From Schizochytrium sp. TIO01 (taxonomy: Eukaryota > Sar > Bigyra > Thraustochytrida > Thraustochytriidae), in contig SMSO01000034.1 of the NCBI GenBank assembly GCA_004764695.1, positions 823,501 to 887,500 on the forward strand: a stretch of 64,000 nt of DNA, written 5' to 3'. The notes beneath the pieces were generated by a model, which ran no database searches, was not told where the DNA came from, and saw nothing but the letters and a program-made list of their open reading frames with translations. The translations under genes and the position numbers were made by a program. This document shows, one piece after another, positions 1 to 10,961 of this stretch. The stretch's first letter is position 1; each line of letters begins with the position of its first letter.

Positions 1-780
1 CATCCAAACTTGTCTTGCGCAACCTCAAAGAATTGTGGATCCACAACACCAGGTCAGCTGAGTGCAGATCCGGACCTCTTAAAAGCCCAGAGAAAGAACC
101 CATCCTGTGCTGATTGCGGATCGCCCCAGCCAGACTGGGCATCCATTAATCTTGGTATTCTCTTGTGCATTGAGTGCTCAGGCATTCATCGTTCCCTTGG
201 CGTTCATGTTTCTAAAGTTCGCTCTTTGACGCTGGATAGCTGGTCTGAAGGATCAAAGGCCGTGATAAATGCTATTGGCAATGACGCAGCGAATGCTCTA
301 TGGGAGAGCGATCTTCAGACCCAACATCAATGGGAAAAACCTACTCCTCAAGCATCTCGAAAGGACAAAGAGGACTTTATTCGTGCTAAATATGCTTGGA
401 AACTTTTCATGAAGCCTGATCTGCAAAAATCGGTTGTATCTATGGATGATTTTAGAGAGGTATGTGCTCACGGAGATTCATTGAACTTGCTTAACTTTAT
501 CATTTGCCATCCTCCTGAAAAGCTTTCCTCGTCTGCAAATGGAAATTCTGCAAAATTGTCCCAAGCGTTGCACATAGTTGTTGCTCGCGGTGACTTGGCT
601 TCGTGTGAGATTTTGCTACAGAATGGTTTGCGACAGATGCTTAATATGCGTGACTCCCAAGGTCGATCACCAGCTGATATTGCTACTGCCCATAAGCATC
701 TGCATTTGCTGCCAATGTTTTCTGCAAGAATCATCGGAGGCGGTCCAGCACCTCCAACTGCTCCTACTGGAGCGGCTTGA
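1..780 (+). CDS. Arf GTPase-activating protein with C-terminal ankyrin repeat (5' partial)
   Basis: The reading frame is already open at base 1 with no convincing start, so this is the C-terminal ~259 residues of a longer gene. Visible residues 36-59 form the Arf-GAP zinc finger C-X2-C-X16-C-X2-C, followed by SGIHRSLG; the Arg at visible residue 64 is at the place of the catalytic arginine finger of the family. The run KVRSLTLDSW and the later KEDFIRAKYAWKLF are typical of ACAP/ASAP/AGAP-type Arf-GAPs. Residues ~184-240 contain an ankyrin-like repeat (ALHIVVARGDLASCEILLQNG, then DSQGRSPADIA). Known family role: stimulating GTP hydrolysis on Arf GTPases at membranes during vesicle budding and actin-linked traffic. 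ACAP-type members carry BAR and PH domains upstream, so these may lie outside the window. The domain call is firm; the subfamily is an inference. Confidence 0.93.
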   Translation, partial: HPNLSCATSKNCGSTTPGQLSADPDLLKAQRKNPSCADCGSPQPDWASINLGILLCIECSGIHRSLGVHVSKVRSLTLDSWSEGSKAVINAIGNDAANALWESDLQTQHQWEKPTPQASRKDKEDFIRAKYAWKLFMKPDLQKSVVSMDDFREVCAHGDSLNLLNFIICHPPEKLSSSANGNSAKLSQALHIVVARGDLASCEILLQNGLRQMLNMRDSQGRSPADIATAHKHLHLLPMFSARIIGGGPAPPTAPTGAA

Positions 781-1192
781 GTGCCCCGGTAATATAAAAA
801 TTTGAAGAACCAAAAAATCTAAAGATGTTCTGAAGGACGCTGAAAACAGTGTCACCAGACTATATACGAAGTTTGCGAAGCGAATACTGGTCTCCTGAGT
901 ACCTCTGGGGGTGTTACTGTTTTGTTCCATATGACTTACTCGCATGCATATTGTATTTTTGTATAATAGTCCGTCTTGACCTTTAGAAAAAATAAATAAA
1001 TATATATATAAAGAATGCTATCATCATCAAAATCTTAGTTTTTTACTTTTAGTTGCTTCTTCATCATATTAGCCAGTATAGTGCTAAGCCTTGGTAGGTA
1101 GTAGTACCTACCTAAGTGAGAGATACCTTCACTTTGTTCGAGGAAGAACTTCACGTTTGCAAACCCGATTCCATGTCTATAAGATTGCTGCC
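781..1192. other. Intergenic: 3' region of the Arf-GAP gene and 5' region of the phosphatase gene
   Basis: Non-coding. An A/T run containing overlapping AATAAAT words near 990-1005 could serve as the poly(A) signal of the Arf-GAP gene. At 1095-1114 an imperfect palindrome built from TAGGTA and TACCTA lies about 80 bases before the likely start of the next gene. The same TACCTA/TAGGTA words recur through the window. Confidence 0.5.
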
Positions 1193-2776
1193 ATGATGTG
1201 GTACGGCTGCACGAGAGCTTCGAACGCTGTGTCACTTGTACATCGCCGGGTAGTAACAATTGTTTTTCTTACATTGTACATATTTTTAGAAATATGTACG
1301 TGGAGCTGCACGGCTAGCTCGAGCAACCCTGTGCCAAGGACGTCCCATCTCTTGCAACACCTCGGCACGAAAACACCATACGAAGCAAGGCTCCACGCTG
1401 AACACCCCGGAGAGGACCCAGAAACATGTGCAGTTGCCTCTGGGATCTCTGCTGTTCGTTCTATCACTAAAGGGTTGCCCAAACAGCACTCGCCAGAAGA
1501 CACTGCGACTTCTTTTTCTACTCCTTTCGCTGTTGATGGAGCTACGTCTGCACTTGCCTGTGAGCCTATTCATGTGTACAAGGTCGTGCGTCACGGTACA
1601 CGATATCCTACAGAAAAGCACATGCGCAAACTGAACAAGGTGGCACAAGCATTGGGTGTCAGTTTAGACATGCAAGAAGAGGACGCAGGACTCTTGACAT
1701 CAGTTGGCGACCAAGAACTTGAGCACATGGGCCGAAGGCTTGGCAAACGTTTCCCCAGCCTGTTTGAAGGTGGTTACCATCCAGTTAAACATGATATTCA
1801 GTCTTCTCAAGTAACGCGTGCTTTGCAAAGCGCATCAGCGTTCAGCCGCGGTCTCTTCGGCTCCAATGTGAGCGTTGCAATCAGGTCTGAGACCAAGGCG
1901 CTCGACCGGCACATGCGATTTCACAAGGCTTGTCCACGGTACGCGCGGGAGGTTAAAAAGAACTCGACCCTCGAAGAGTTAGGTCCGATTGGAATTGCGA
2001 CGCGGCTTATAAATCATGAGGTATTTGCCAATATTCTAGATCGAATCGAGAGCGTGGGTCTGAGGCAGCGTTTTCAGGAGATGGGCGCCAAGGCTGTAGT
2101 CCGAGGTGTCTGGGATCTTTGTGTAGTACACCTTGCGTCGCTCAACATGACTTCCCCAGCTTGTGCTTTGTTGAGTGAAAGCGATGTAGAGCTTTTATCT
2201 TATCTTGATGATGTGGAAAGCTTCTGGTTGAAGGGATATGGTTTTCGTATCAACTACGAAATGGCATGCCCTCTTGTCCAGGACATCGCACGCACTATTA
2301 AGGATGCCTCGTCTACATCATCCTTACGACGGTCGACTTTGCGATTTGGCCATGCCGAAACAATTATTCCTTTAGTTGCACGGCTTGGTCTCTTCCTTGA
2401 TGAGTCCGGTCATGAACCGTACCAGCTCCCTTGCTTTGATATGCTTAGTTCAGATGATGAAGCAACCCGTAAGGTTGCGATACAGTCTGCCTTAGATAGT
2501 CTGCATGTAGTGGCTCGCCGGTGGCGTAGCGGAAGGGTGTCACCCTTTGCAGCAAATGTCGCTTTTGTTTTGTATCGCTGTAAATCTGGTCCGGAATTTG
2601 TTGTGGAGTTAATGCATAATGAAGACACGGTACCGATGCCACCGGTACTCTGTGCAAAGCCCCTTAACGAAGATGGCACACTTTGCGCAATGGACGATTT
2701 TCTTGATCGGGTCTATGCTCTCATAGAACCTTGCAACTTTGATGATCTTTGTTCTGTTAGTACTGAGTCAAACTAA
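1193..2776 (+). CDS. Multiple inositol polyphosphate phosphatase-like histidine phosphatase, membrane-anchored or secreted
   Basis: 527 residues from the first ATG in frame (a second ATG follows directly); the frame is open further upstream but has no earlier ATG. Residues 133-139 read RHGTRYP, the phosphate-binding and nucleophilic-histidine motif of branch-2 histidine phosphatases. GHAET with H387-A388-E389 matches the proton-donor HAE motif as it appears in MINPP1-type enzymes. A late HNEDTVPMP (H475) also fits MINPP proteins. Residues ~20-38 are hydrophobic after RR, a signal peptide or signal anchor. Known family role: removing phosphates from InsP6 and other inositol polyphosphates, in the ER lumen of animals or as secreted phytase elsewhere. 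The length fits MINPP. I infer a luminal or extracellular enzyme; substrate preference cannot be read from sequence. It could alternatively be a more general acid phosphatase. Confidence 0.9.
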   Translation: MMWYGCTRASNAVSLVHRRVVTIVFLTLYIFLEICTWSCTASSSNPVPRTSHLLQHLGTKTPYEARLHAEHPGEDPETCAVASGISAVRSITKGLPKQHSPEDTATSFSTPFAVDGATSALACEPIHVYKVVRHGTRYPTEKHMRKLNKVAQALGVSLDMQEEDAGLLTSVGDQELEHMGRRLGKRFPSLFEGGYHPVKHDIQSSQVTRALQSASAFSRGLFGSNVSVAIRSETKALDRHMRFHKACPRYAREVKKNSTLEELGPIGIATRLINHEVFANILDRIESVGLRQRFQEMGAKAVVRGVWDLCVVHLASLNMTSPACALLSESDVELLSYLDDVESFWLKGYGFRINYEMACPLVQDIARTIKDASSTSSLRRSTLRFGHAETIIPLVARLGLFLDESGHEPYQLPCFDMLSSDDEATRKVAIQSALDSLHVVARRWRSGRVSPFAANVAFVLYRCKSGPEFVVELMHNEDTVPMPPVLCAKPLNEDGTLCAMDDFLDRVYALIEPCNFDDLCSVSTESN

Positions 2777-3563
2777 GCAATCACATCTTCAAGTCTGCTA
2801 AGAGATATCACTCATTTTATTGCCAGTGTAAGGAGCCTTTTGCTTTACACTGCAAAGCACAGTAAGATTTCATTTTCGGTACTATATACAAATGTGGAAA
2901 ATTTTTACCAAGGCAAACGTCGCTGAGTGTTTGTGTTGCTCCTGCTTCATCTTCTCAGGTTCTCAAAATTTTATGACTATTTTGATTTATACCCATTCCC
3001 TGAGCTATTAACTATGTCATACATCCCTTCGATAATCGTGCTAAGGCATCTCCCACCAACGAACTTGTCGTTTCGGAAGTTAAAGAATCAAGACAATATG
3101 ATTTTCTTGAAGCAGAGGTGCCATCAACTTTATATGAGGCAAATTCTGAAGGGTTCTGGGGGGACCCGGCGTATACACGCTCAAGTCCAATTAACCTGAA
3201 AGAGGAAATAATTAGTCTTTTGTTGCTGGATTGGCATACTCTCCACCTTTATGGTTCTTGGAAATGGTATGTGTCTAAGGTTAAAGTGTCTATGTAATCA
3301 AAGAACCTTCTATAATTGGTAATATGGGGTATTAGGTACCCCTACCTCTAGCTACTAAACTGAAGGAAAGAACTGGAAAAGAAGAAGAAGAAGAAGCATG
3401 AAGAAGAAGTAGAGAGAACTACATTGGCAAGATAGTCAAAGATAGATCTCACAACCTCATTATCGACGTGTGAATCACGCGCGCACCATTAGGCGCTCAT
3501 AATATTTGTCGTACATCTCCCAACCCGGGCACGTCTTCTTTCTTTCCTCCCCCTCTCTTAAGC
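2777..3563. other. Intergenic, with a Met-less open frame at 3004-3297
   Basis: No assignable gene. On the + strand the frame from 3004 to 3297 is open for about 97 codons without an early Met, and its composition looks protein-like (for example VKESRQYDFLEAEV and EGFWGDPAYTRSS). It could be an exon or a gene relic; GTATGT at ~3268-3273 would make a plausible donor. A GAAGAA run lies near 3380-3410. The words TAGGTACC and CTACCT at 3335-3348 repeat the motif seen upstream of the phosphatase gene. Confidence 0.35.
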
Positions 3564-4508
3564 ATGCGTGGAGTCGGCGGGTCTTCCTCAGATCGTCGTG
3601 GTCTCCACGAGCCTCTTCTCGACGACCAGGACGACGTTGGCGATGATCTAGAGGCCTCTTTCGCATCGACATCGTCCACCTCTTCAGCTGTATCTTCTTC
3701 TCGCCTCGCGGCCACTCGCGCCCTCCGCGACTTTGAGGCGGCCTCTCGCGCTGCCCTTGCCCAAGCTGGCCCATCCTCTTCCTCCTCCTCCTCCTCCTCC
3801 TCCTCCTCAGCTAGAGATGCCGCTGTTGCCAAAGCAACTCGCGCCGCAGAGTCTGTGCGGGTAAGTCTCGCAACCCTGTCTCGCGAGACAGCTGCTCTTC
3901 CCTCAGAGGAGCTCCGTCGTAAGGCAGAGCCTCTTCGTGCGCGTCTCTGCGCTGCGTTCGAGGCCCAGGTTGCTGCACTTGAGGCAGGTCTGCGCGAGGC
4001 CATGGCCTCTGATTGCAGCCAGGTTGCCGCAGGCAAAAGTACTGATAGTCCCTTCGGGGACGGCTCTGTGGCGCCTGGAAGGCGCTCGCAAAAATCAAAT
4101 CGCCAGAACCAAAGCTTTGGTCAAGATGGCGAAGGTCAAGATGTGGAGCAGCTCCGGCTGCAAGAGCAGCAGAGGATGGAGCAAAGGCTACTGAGAGAAC
4201 GGGCAGAGCTGAATCAGGAGGACTTGGCTATGAGGGAGTCAGAGTTCTCACAGCTGCAACAGAATGTATGGAGACTGAACGATATTTCAAGGGAAGTAGC
4301 CACGCTGGTGCATGCACAAGGAGAAGATGTGGAAGAGGTGGCCACAAATGCAGAGAGGGCGAACGATGGCACGCGAGCGGGTTTAGAAGAGCTTAGGAAA
4401 ACAGCCATGTATAGACGAAAAATCAATCCAGTCACATGCACATTTGCATCAGTACTCGCGTTGCTAGCACTTGCATTGATTATCCTTATTGTTACAGGGA
4501 AGATATGA
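3564..4508 (+). CDS. Qa-SNARE (syntaxin, endosomal Pep12/syntaxin-7-like)
   Basis: 314 residues, ATG start. The C-terminal part has the syntaxin layout: a SNARE helix (~residues 220-285) containing LVHAQGEDVEEV, where Q252 fits the ionic zero-layer glutamine, a basic stretch (MYRRK), then one C-terminal membrane span (~294-312, FASVLALLALALIILIVTG) and two or three residues on the far side, as in a tail-anchored t-SNARE. The N-terminal half is Ala/Glu/Arg-rich helix and fits a degenerate Habc bundle. It is interrupted by a run of serines encoded by a TCC microsatellite at 3776-3808. Known role: fusing transport vesicles with endosome/vacuole or related membranes by pairing with Qb, Qc and R-SNAREs. 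The LLDDQDD near the N terminus resembles an acidic-dileucine sorting signal but is only suggestive. Qa type is likely; the exact syntaxin class is uncertain. Confidence 0.85.
   Translation: MRGVGGSSSDRRGLHEPLLDDQDDVGDDLEASFASTSSTSSAVSSSRLAATRALRDFEAASRAALAQAGPSSSSSSSSSSSSARDAAVAKATRAAESVRVSLATLSRETAALPSEELRRKAEPLRARLCAAFEAQVAALEAGLREAMASDCSQVAAGKSTDSPFGDGSVAPGRRSQKSNRQNQSFGQDGEGQDVEQLRLQEQQRMEQRLLRERAELNQEDLAMRESEFSQLQQNVWRLNDISREVATLVHAQGEDVEEVATNAERANDGTRAGLEELRKTAMYRRKINPVTCTFASVLALLALALIILIVTGKI
3776..3808 (+). repeat. TCC trinucleotide repeat inside the Qa-SNARE coding region
   Basis: About eleven TCC/TCT units in frame encode a serine run in the N-terminal helical region of the SNARE. 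As a pure triplet repeat it should vary in length without breaking the frame. Confidence 0.9.
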
Positions 4509-6292
4509 GTGGGTTATTTTATCGTGCGTAGGTATGGGTCGTGCACCGAATCTGGCCGAAGCTGTGAGACCGGAGCCGTGTTGTTCTGGTCGGCGACAAT
4601 AAGTCCCTTACCATTCCAGTGGGCTTCATTGAAAGACTACATGCTCTCCGGAATGAAGATTTGGGTCAGTGCGATCTATGCTTGCTTATCGTTATTATAA
4701 AAAACACATCTCTTGTACATGTACATACACGAGGTTGAATTATGACAACCTTGTTTCTTCGGGAGACATTTTGGCGGTTTTCAGGAATGTGTTGTAAAAC
4801 TCTGAAGTTCATAATGTGCAGATGCTGCAAACTAGGCAACAATGCATTTCGTAACTGACATAATTGTTTCTTCTTTATTTAGAATGTTACTGTCAGATAA
4901 CTATATCCTTTTGTGTTTCCCAATTTGTGCCAACACTTTCAACAGCTGCTCTTTCTGGAAAACTCCTCCTCTTCGAATATCACACAATGGTAAGTATAGT
5001 TTTCTGATCAGTGATCTATAGTGTTATCTCCCAATCGTCAATTTAAATGACAAGAATGAATGGCAATTCAAGGTAGAGCATAGATGTGGCCCTGTGTTAG
5101 GGAAATTTGTGCAGAAAAACTTTGAAGGCGATATCACAAAGAAAGAATAATATTAAATTTGAATAAAAAACTTTTAAAAAAAACTAAAAAACTTTTGATT
5201 TAAGCAAAAAATGAAAGTTCATCAAATGATGACCCTAAGAGACTAGAACATCTTGAATGTGTATAAATATACGTGTAGTGGTATACTAATCTACTTCATT
5301 GGATCTTTAAAACCGGGCTATGTTCTGGCCTTTAATCCCTCTGTGTCTAGGCTGGAGCTTTGGTACGAAAATAATACTTCGTAATCATTCTATTTCATAA
5401 ACTAGAAGTATTACTTTAAAAAAGAAAAGAAAAAAAGATATCATTGCATACTTTATGTTTTAAAATAAAAATGTTAGAAAGGTCGCCTAAGAAGACCTAG
5501 TACTAATCTATTCATTCCGTTAAAAAAAAGAAATAAAAAACATTTTTTACCCCCGTTGGAAGTTGGGTCAGATCTCTTATCCTTCATTTCTAGTATTTCA
5601 GGAATTTTTGTAAGTGGAGACAAATATAGTTAGTCCCAGTTATACATGATATGACTGTATGTCATATGTGACCATCCTCGTAAGAGATCATGTTCTCCAA
5701 AGAGTTGCATCAAGTTCAAGGATTATTTTGCTCAGTGATGGAATTCAACCTGAGTCAAAATAGCTTAATGTTATGGAGGGCCCAGTTTTGATTTCAATAT
5801 AGACAGTTTTGATGAAATTTGAAGTTTTTTCTTTCTCTTTCGAAGCACCCTTTTAAAAGCATGTGATGCTCGGCGGATTCAACTCCATTTTGTTTTCTTT
5901 GTAAGTCAACATACAAGGACAGGGTACATGTTCAGTTTAGCTCAAGAAGAATATCTATCAGCACGTGGATGTTGGCGGTTTACTGCCACCCAGCTATATA
6001 GCAGAGTCACGAAGTCATCAAAAGAAATATGAGATAACAAAAGCAACGTTTTGAGCAGAGCAGATACAATTTTTTTGGTTAGCAGAGCTACTAGAGTATA
6101 TAGTTTATTGTATGTCGTAGTAGAAGAGAATCGTTGCAAGCATTGTAATGCTGCATGGATGGAGTTATGTATATAATCAGGATCAAACACCAAACTTTTC
6201 TGTTGGCGTGGTAGTAAAGGCTAAGAAACGAACGCGACAAAAGGAAACAACACGTGGCGCACGATCAACAAAGCGTAGCGTTTCCCATTAGT
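4509..6292. other. Intergenic, AT-rich, with two exon-like pieces near its 5' end
   Basis: No assignable gene. 4568-4735 (+) is an open Met-less frame of 56 codons with protein-like content (SLTIPVGFIERLHALRNEDL). 4883-4989 (+) is flanked by a pyrimidine-rich TTTATTTAG acceptor and a GTAAGTA donor and is open in one frame. From ~5150 to 6250 the DNA is A/T-rich with poly-A tracts and no coding signal I can defend. This is the shared 3' side of the Qa-SNARE gene (+) and Mpv17-like A (-). Confidence 0.4.
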
Positions 6293-7102
6293 TTAACCGC
6301 GGAAGATGGAGAGGATGCAGCACCAAACGAAAGACACGGAGTGAATAAGCGGCAGACGCAAGTACACAGGTGCGGAGAAGTTAATAATGTGCATGGGGAG
6401 CCAGAAGGAGCACATACCCAAGTTATCCTGCCAAAAGTTGGTGCTCCAGTTGTGGTAAGCATAGGCAATGCGGTTGGAGAGGCTGGCCTGGACATCAGGA
6501 TCGGAGCTGAGGAGAGTCTTGAAGGTGTAGAAGGTGGGGAAGTAAAAGAACGGCTGGCAGACGGTGAAGTCGAGTGCGATTTGGCTAAAGAGAGCCTTGA
6601 TACCAGCCTTGTTCCGGATCTTCTCACGAACAGGCTGGTTGCAAAAGGTCTTCACGGCAGGAAAGAGGTATTGAAAGAGACGCACGTAGATGAACCACTG
6701 GCAGATGCCAAGGTAGGTGGTTCCAAAGAGAACAAAGAGCATGTTGCGGCGCCAGTCAATATGGTCGTTCTTCTCGACACGGGTCTGCACAATAAGATCA
6801 GCGGCAGAGGTCTTGAAAGTGGCGATGGTTACCTGGGCTTTAAACGGGTTGGCCTGGATGAAGGCGAGGATTCCCCCCAAACCTGCGGATGCGCCAACAG
6901 CGCTAGCAGTAGGCACAGCCTCGGCGACGTTGCGGAGTTTGCTGGATTCGGTCTTGAAAGTCTTGACGCGGGGGGCCAGCCCTGAGGGTACACGACTCTT
7001 GGGCATGAGCTCGGCCGTCTTCATGACAAGACCAGAGTTCATGAGAGGTGCACGGGTGCGGGTGGCTGCCGCCATGACACGCATCGAGGTGTTTCCAAAC
7101 AT
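6293..7102 (-). CDS. Mpv17/PMP22-family organelle membrane protein, copy A
   Basis: 269 residues with ATG at 7102-7100 on the - strand. The second half matches the Mpv17/PMP22 family: IDWRRN followed by a membrane span, QWFIYVRLFQYLFP, NKAGIKALFSQIALDF, and the C-terminal signature FWLPMHIINFSAPVYLRLP before a last hydrophobic segment ending in FRG and the stop. About four membrane spans are expected in this family and can be picked out. The first ~50 residues are Arg/Ala/Ser-rich with almost no acid residues (MRVMAAATRTRAP), compatible with a mitochondrial presequence. Known members sit in the inner mitochondrial or peroxisomal membrane and are thought to form channels; the substrate is unsettled. 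A related copy lies 9.8 kb away in the same orientation. The family call is firm, the location inferred. Confidence 0.88.
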   Translation of the reverse strand: MFGNTSMRVMAAATRTRAPLMNSGLVMKTAELMPKSRVPSGLAPRVKTFKTESSKLRNVAEAVPTASAVGASAGLGGILAFIQANPFKAQVTIATFKTSAADLIVQTRVEKNDHIDWRRNMLFVLFGTTYLGICQWFIYVRLFQYLFPAVKTFCNQPVREKIRNKAGIKALFSQIALDFTVCQPFFYFPTFYTFKTLLSSDPDVQASLSNRIAYAYHNWSTNFWQDNLGMCSFWLPMHIINFSAPVYLRLPLIHSVSFVWCCILSIFRG

Positions 7103-8704
7103 TTGTCAGGTGATAATGTAGTTGCCGCAAATGTGCGTGTGAATATGTTTCTTAAGCTTTGCTTTAGCGAACGAGATCAAGATGCGGCTACCCGCCTCTC
7201 AAGTCTCGCAAGTCTCGCTGTTGGCCTGCCTGTTAGAGTTTTGCTGCTCTCGCTCCTCCACTGGAGCAGGCGTAAGGTCGGTCTTCGCAAGTACTCTTAG
7301 TCGCCACTAGCAAGTCCTACCTAGGTCCTCACTCACCACCTTTGGTGGCCACGCGTGGACCCTTGTTTGAAGACAGATAACAACAGTAAATCGATCACTC
7401 AAACAAACAAATAGCTGCAATGGAAGAAGCCGCCGGCACTGAGTGCTAGGATTGCTCTTCCCGTTTCCTGCGTGCTTGTTTGGTCGAGGGGCTGCCGGTT
7501 TCTAGTTCCGGTTTTGAAGTCCACAGAGAAAGGCTTCGTCTGCGTCGTCACTTTCGTCGCCGCAATCGAGCTCTTGTTGTGGGTCTGGTGCTCGTCGGTT
7601 GGTCGGTCTCTCTACCTGTCTTGACGCTGTTGGAAACGAAACCTTGAAGGGATCGAGGGCGCGGGAAGGGTGCAGCGAAGAGCAAGGCAAGTTTCTGTGC
7701 GTGACAGAGGCTTGGTCGTGGTCGATCTGCGACGAATCGCGTCAATCGGGGTCTGCTGATTGCCAGCTCGCGCGAGAGCCAAACTTCAAACACTCCAAAC
7801 TTCATCAACCAAAAATAGACAACAAATTCAATTTAAAAAGAAAATTGTTCAAATGTATTACTAACTATGAGGAATTATTATTAATTCCCCATTTAAAAAA
7901 TAAATAAAAAAATAAAACACTTGTGTGAATGTTTAGCATATTTCCCTATTGCCAGTACTCTCTGGTTTTTCTTTGATATTCGGGGAAAAGAAAGAAAAGA
8001 AAAGAAAAGAAAAGAAAGGTAAAGTAATATTGTTTCTTTTTCTTTTCTTTTTTTCCCCTCATTCCATTACCTCCACCTCGTGCACTGCTTTCATCATGCG
8101 TAGTCACTATTTGTTGCTCGCTCTACAATGTTGGTTTATTTATTTATTTATCTATTCACATATTTACTTATTTGTGAAAGTTGGAAAGATAGCAGCACGA
8201 TGGCCACTCTGTGTACTCTGTGTACTGCAATCACAATATTCATTCATTCATTCATTCATTCATTCTCGCGCCCCTTTTTCCCAAACCGATCTTTTCCCCT
8301 TGACTGGACAGTGCGTGGCTGTCAGTTTCCCCCTTTTGTATACTATGTATAAAACGTTAGTCTTTTGTTTTTATTCGGATTTCGATGACAGTAAAAACGT
8401 CCAGGAAAACGACAAGTACAAATGAAAGAAAATGCAGTCAATCAGTCAAAGTCGTGGCTGTGTCTCCTGCACACGTAACTAGCTTCAGGCTTCTCTCTTC
8501 TCGCTGTGCTTGCCCTCGCGCCATCTTCTGCCCCTTCTCCCTCCCTCGAAGCAGGCCCCTCTCGCTCCGCCGACCACGCTTTGACTGCAATGTATCGCAA
8601 CGCAGAGCGAGTCTGCTTACTTCTCTTGCGAGGTTTCGGAAAATGGCGTACCACCGAGCCTACTGGATCCATAGCTAGTTCTAACCCAGTTCTACCGACT
8701 CTTC

Positions 8705-8734
8705 AAAAAAAAAAAAAAAAAGAGAAATAGAAAT

Positions 8735-8769
<35 letters not shown>

Positions 8770-8773
8770 AAAG
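8705..8773 (+). repeat. A17 run followed by a GAAA microsatellite
   Basis: A homopolymer of 17 A at 8705-8721 passes through GAAATA units into about nine GAAA units. Confidence 0.9.
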
Positions 8774-9181
8774 GAGAAGAGAGAAAGAAGACCCTATTCC
8801 ATGCTCTGTCTGCTCCTCCTATTGATTCCCAGTTCCTTCTCGACCGAGTTTACGCCGCCTCTTCGTCTGTTTGTTTGTTTTTCACTGGAGGCTTTGTTTC
8901 ATCCTGCGCAAGAGTCAATCGATCACTGCCTCCATCTTAAAGTAGGCAGGCAGGCAGTAGCACCACCTCCTATGAGCTTAGTCCCGCGTTAGCTGCTGCT
9001 TCTCTGCAAGACACGGAGCCTCCCGTGTCTTGGGCACGCGGCGGCATCAGCTACGAGGCCTCGCGGCCTCGCTCTGTAAGCTCGTATGAAGGCCTCGGGC
9101 GCAGCTTCACTCACTCCCTTGTGAGTCTCCACGAGTGAGTGTGGCAGAGAGGGAGAAGGCTTTCGCTCGCTGTGGCGATTA

Positions 9182-9269
9182 ATTCATCAATCAATGCATC
9201 AATCAATCAATCAATCAATACATCATCAATCAATCAATCATCAGTCAATGCATCAGTCAATCAATCAAA
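9182..9269 (+). repeat. AATC tetranucleotide microsatellite (interrupted)
   Basis: About twenty TCAA units with GCATCA and TCAG interruptions, showing an older, partly decayed array. Confidence 0.85.
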
Positions 9270-10920
9270 CTCTCTGTTTTGTATTTTTATTTTTGAGGTA
9301 TTTTCTTTCATTATAAAAACTACAGATTGATGAAGAGTCATAAGCAATAGGCAGACATGAGTTATGCCGCAATCGATCGATGAAAATGAATCTGAAGCGT
9401 GACACTGGAGTGTGAAAGGAGTTCTACTCGGTGGGTGGGCAGGCGCCTAGAACCACTACTGCTGCCAATTCAAAGAGAGAGAGAGAGAGATCCATCGAGC
9501 GATCGTGAAGGATTCAAACCTCTTCGCCAAGACCAAACCCCCATTTCCTTTCCTTTCCTCTTCAGCTTGCTGCTTTCATTTAATATTATGTTTCATTCTA
9601 TTATTTTTATTTAAATAGTCAAAATTTTAAAAGGGAGGAGTAATTTCATCATATTGTTTCGGCATGAAGAAGACGCTTTGCAAACAAACAAACAAACAAA
9701 CACCACTTCTGGGTTGATTTTGCCATTTTAAAAAGAAAGAAAAAGGAATTAAAAACGCAAAATAGATGAATATTTACGGACCTTCGCATAGAGTCATTGT
9801 TGTGTGCTCAAAGTTGAGTCAACTGACGCAGGCAGCGAATTCGCGAGACCTCTGTTGCACAGTCCCGCACAATAACGAATGCCCAAGCAGACAGTCAGAC
9901 AGTCAGACAGACAGACGAACTGCGCCGCCTTCGCAGCGGCTTTGCAGTGGCTCTGCAGAGAGAGCAGCGAAAGGGGGCACTCGAGATTCGCGCGCTCGTC
10001 TTTTCACCGCGAGGCCGCCGTTCTCCGCTTCTTCTGTGCAGTATTGTTGTTGTTCATTCATGGTTGAGTTGCCGCTGATTTTTACTTGATTTGGTTTACT
10101 TACTCTACTCATTGGCCTACTTACTTAAACAGGTACTCTAACAGTAGCAGTCCCTAAGAGCTGCGATGCAAAGACTTTATCGTTGGTGCCTCTCTCTGCT
10201 ACTGTGGAGGTAGACAGGTAAGAGCGCTTTGTATTTTGATGGATTGTTTCTTCAAACAAAAGACACGAAAAAGGGGCACCTAAGAACCCATGCCATGCCA
10301 TACATGCTCGCTCGCTTGCTTTCTCTAGCTAGAGTTAGCTAGCTAAAGGTACCTAGTGGCCACTTAGTGTAAGTTGGCAGTGAACGAGCGATGAAATAAT
10401 CTGCTTTTCGTTGTTAGTGATAGGCTTTGAGGTTTGTGAGATGGAGTACAGGCTGAGGGAATGGACGCATGCGTTGGATGTGATTGAAGTCGGGAGGGCA
10501 TGCTTATTATAATAAATTACATTCTACTTAACTTGCAGGTACTTGAATCGCTCATCAGCTTTGGGTTTACGGATGTGCTGCACCGTAATCAGTTCGACTG
10601 ATCATTCCTTCGGTCAACTTGAGCTTTTTGCCAGTCTATGGATCTTACTTATCAATAAACCAACCCTTCATAATTAAAATTTTTACACTTGGGATCTTGA
10701 ACGCTGCTGCTCGTACTGGTCTCTTTGAACAGCCATGATAGTTGGCAATCGAAGTCCATTCTAGACAGACTCAAGGCCACGGCGTCAAAACAATCCACAC
10801 GGGTTGAGCGGGAAACGAGATGAACTTCTGAGGCGACCAAGCCAGGCTTCAGAGTACTTTCTTAGGTACCTAGCTACTTATCTAAACCGCTGCAGACAAT
10901 TCTGATTGTTCTTCGCGTGC

Positions 10921-10961
10921 TACCTACCTACATATGCCTACCATGGATAGGTAGGTAGGTA
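10921..10961. repeat. Inverted repeat of TACCTACCTAC
   Basis: TACCTACCTAC at 10921-10931 is matched by its exact reverse complement GTAGGTAGGTA at 10951-10961, leaving a 19-base spacer. It is the most perfect example of the TACCTA/TAGGTA words scattered in this window. Confidence 0.7.

Noticed and set aside
6254-6985. 243-codon + strand frame opposite Mpv17-like A
   Set aside because: It is the antisense shadow of the real gene; the same kind of shadow occurs at 16854-18047 opposite copy B.
9182-9269. Possible CRISPR-like regular repeat array
   Set aside because: These are short slippage arrays without unique spacers, and the genome is eukaryotic; the same holds for the other tandem repeats here.
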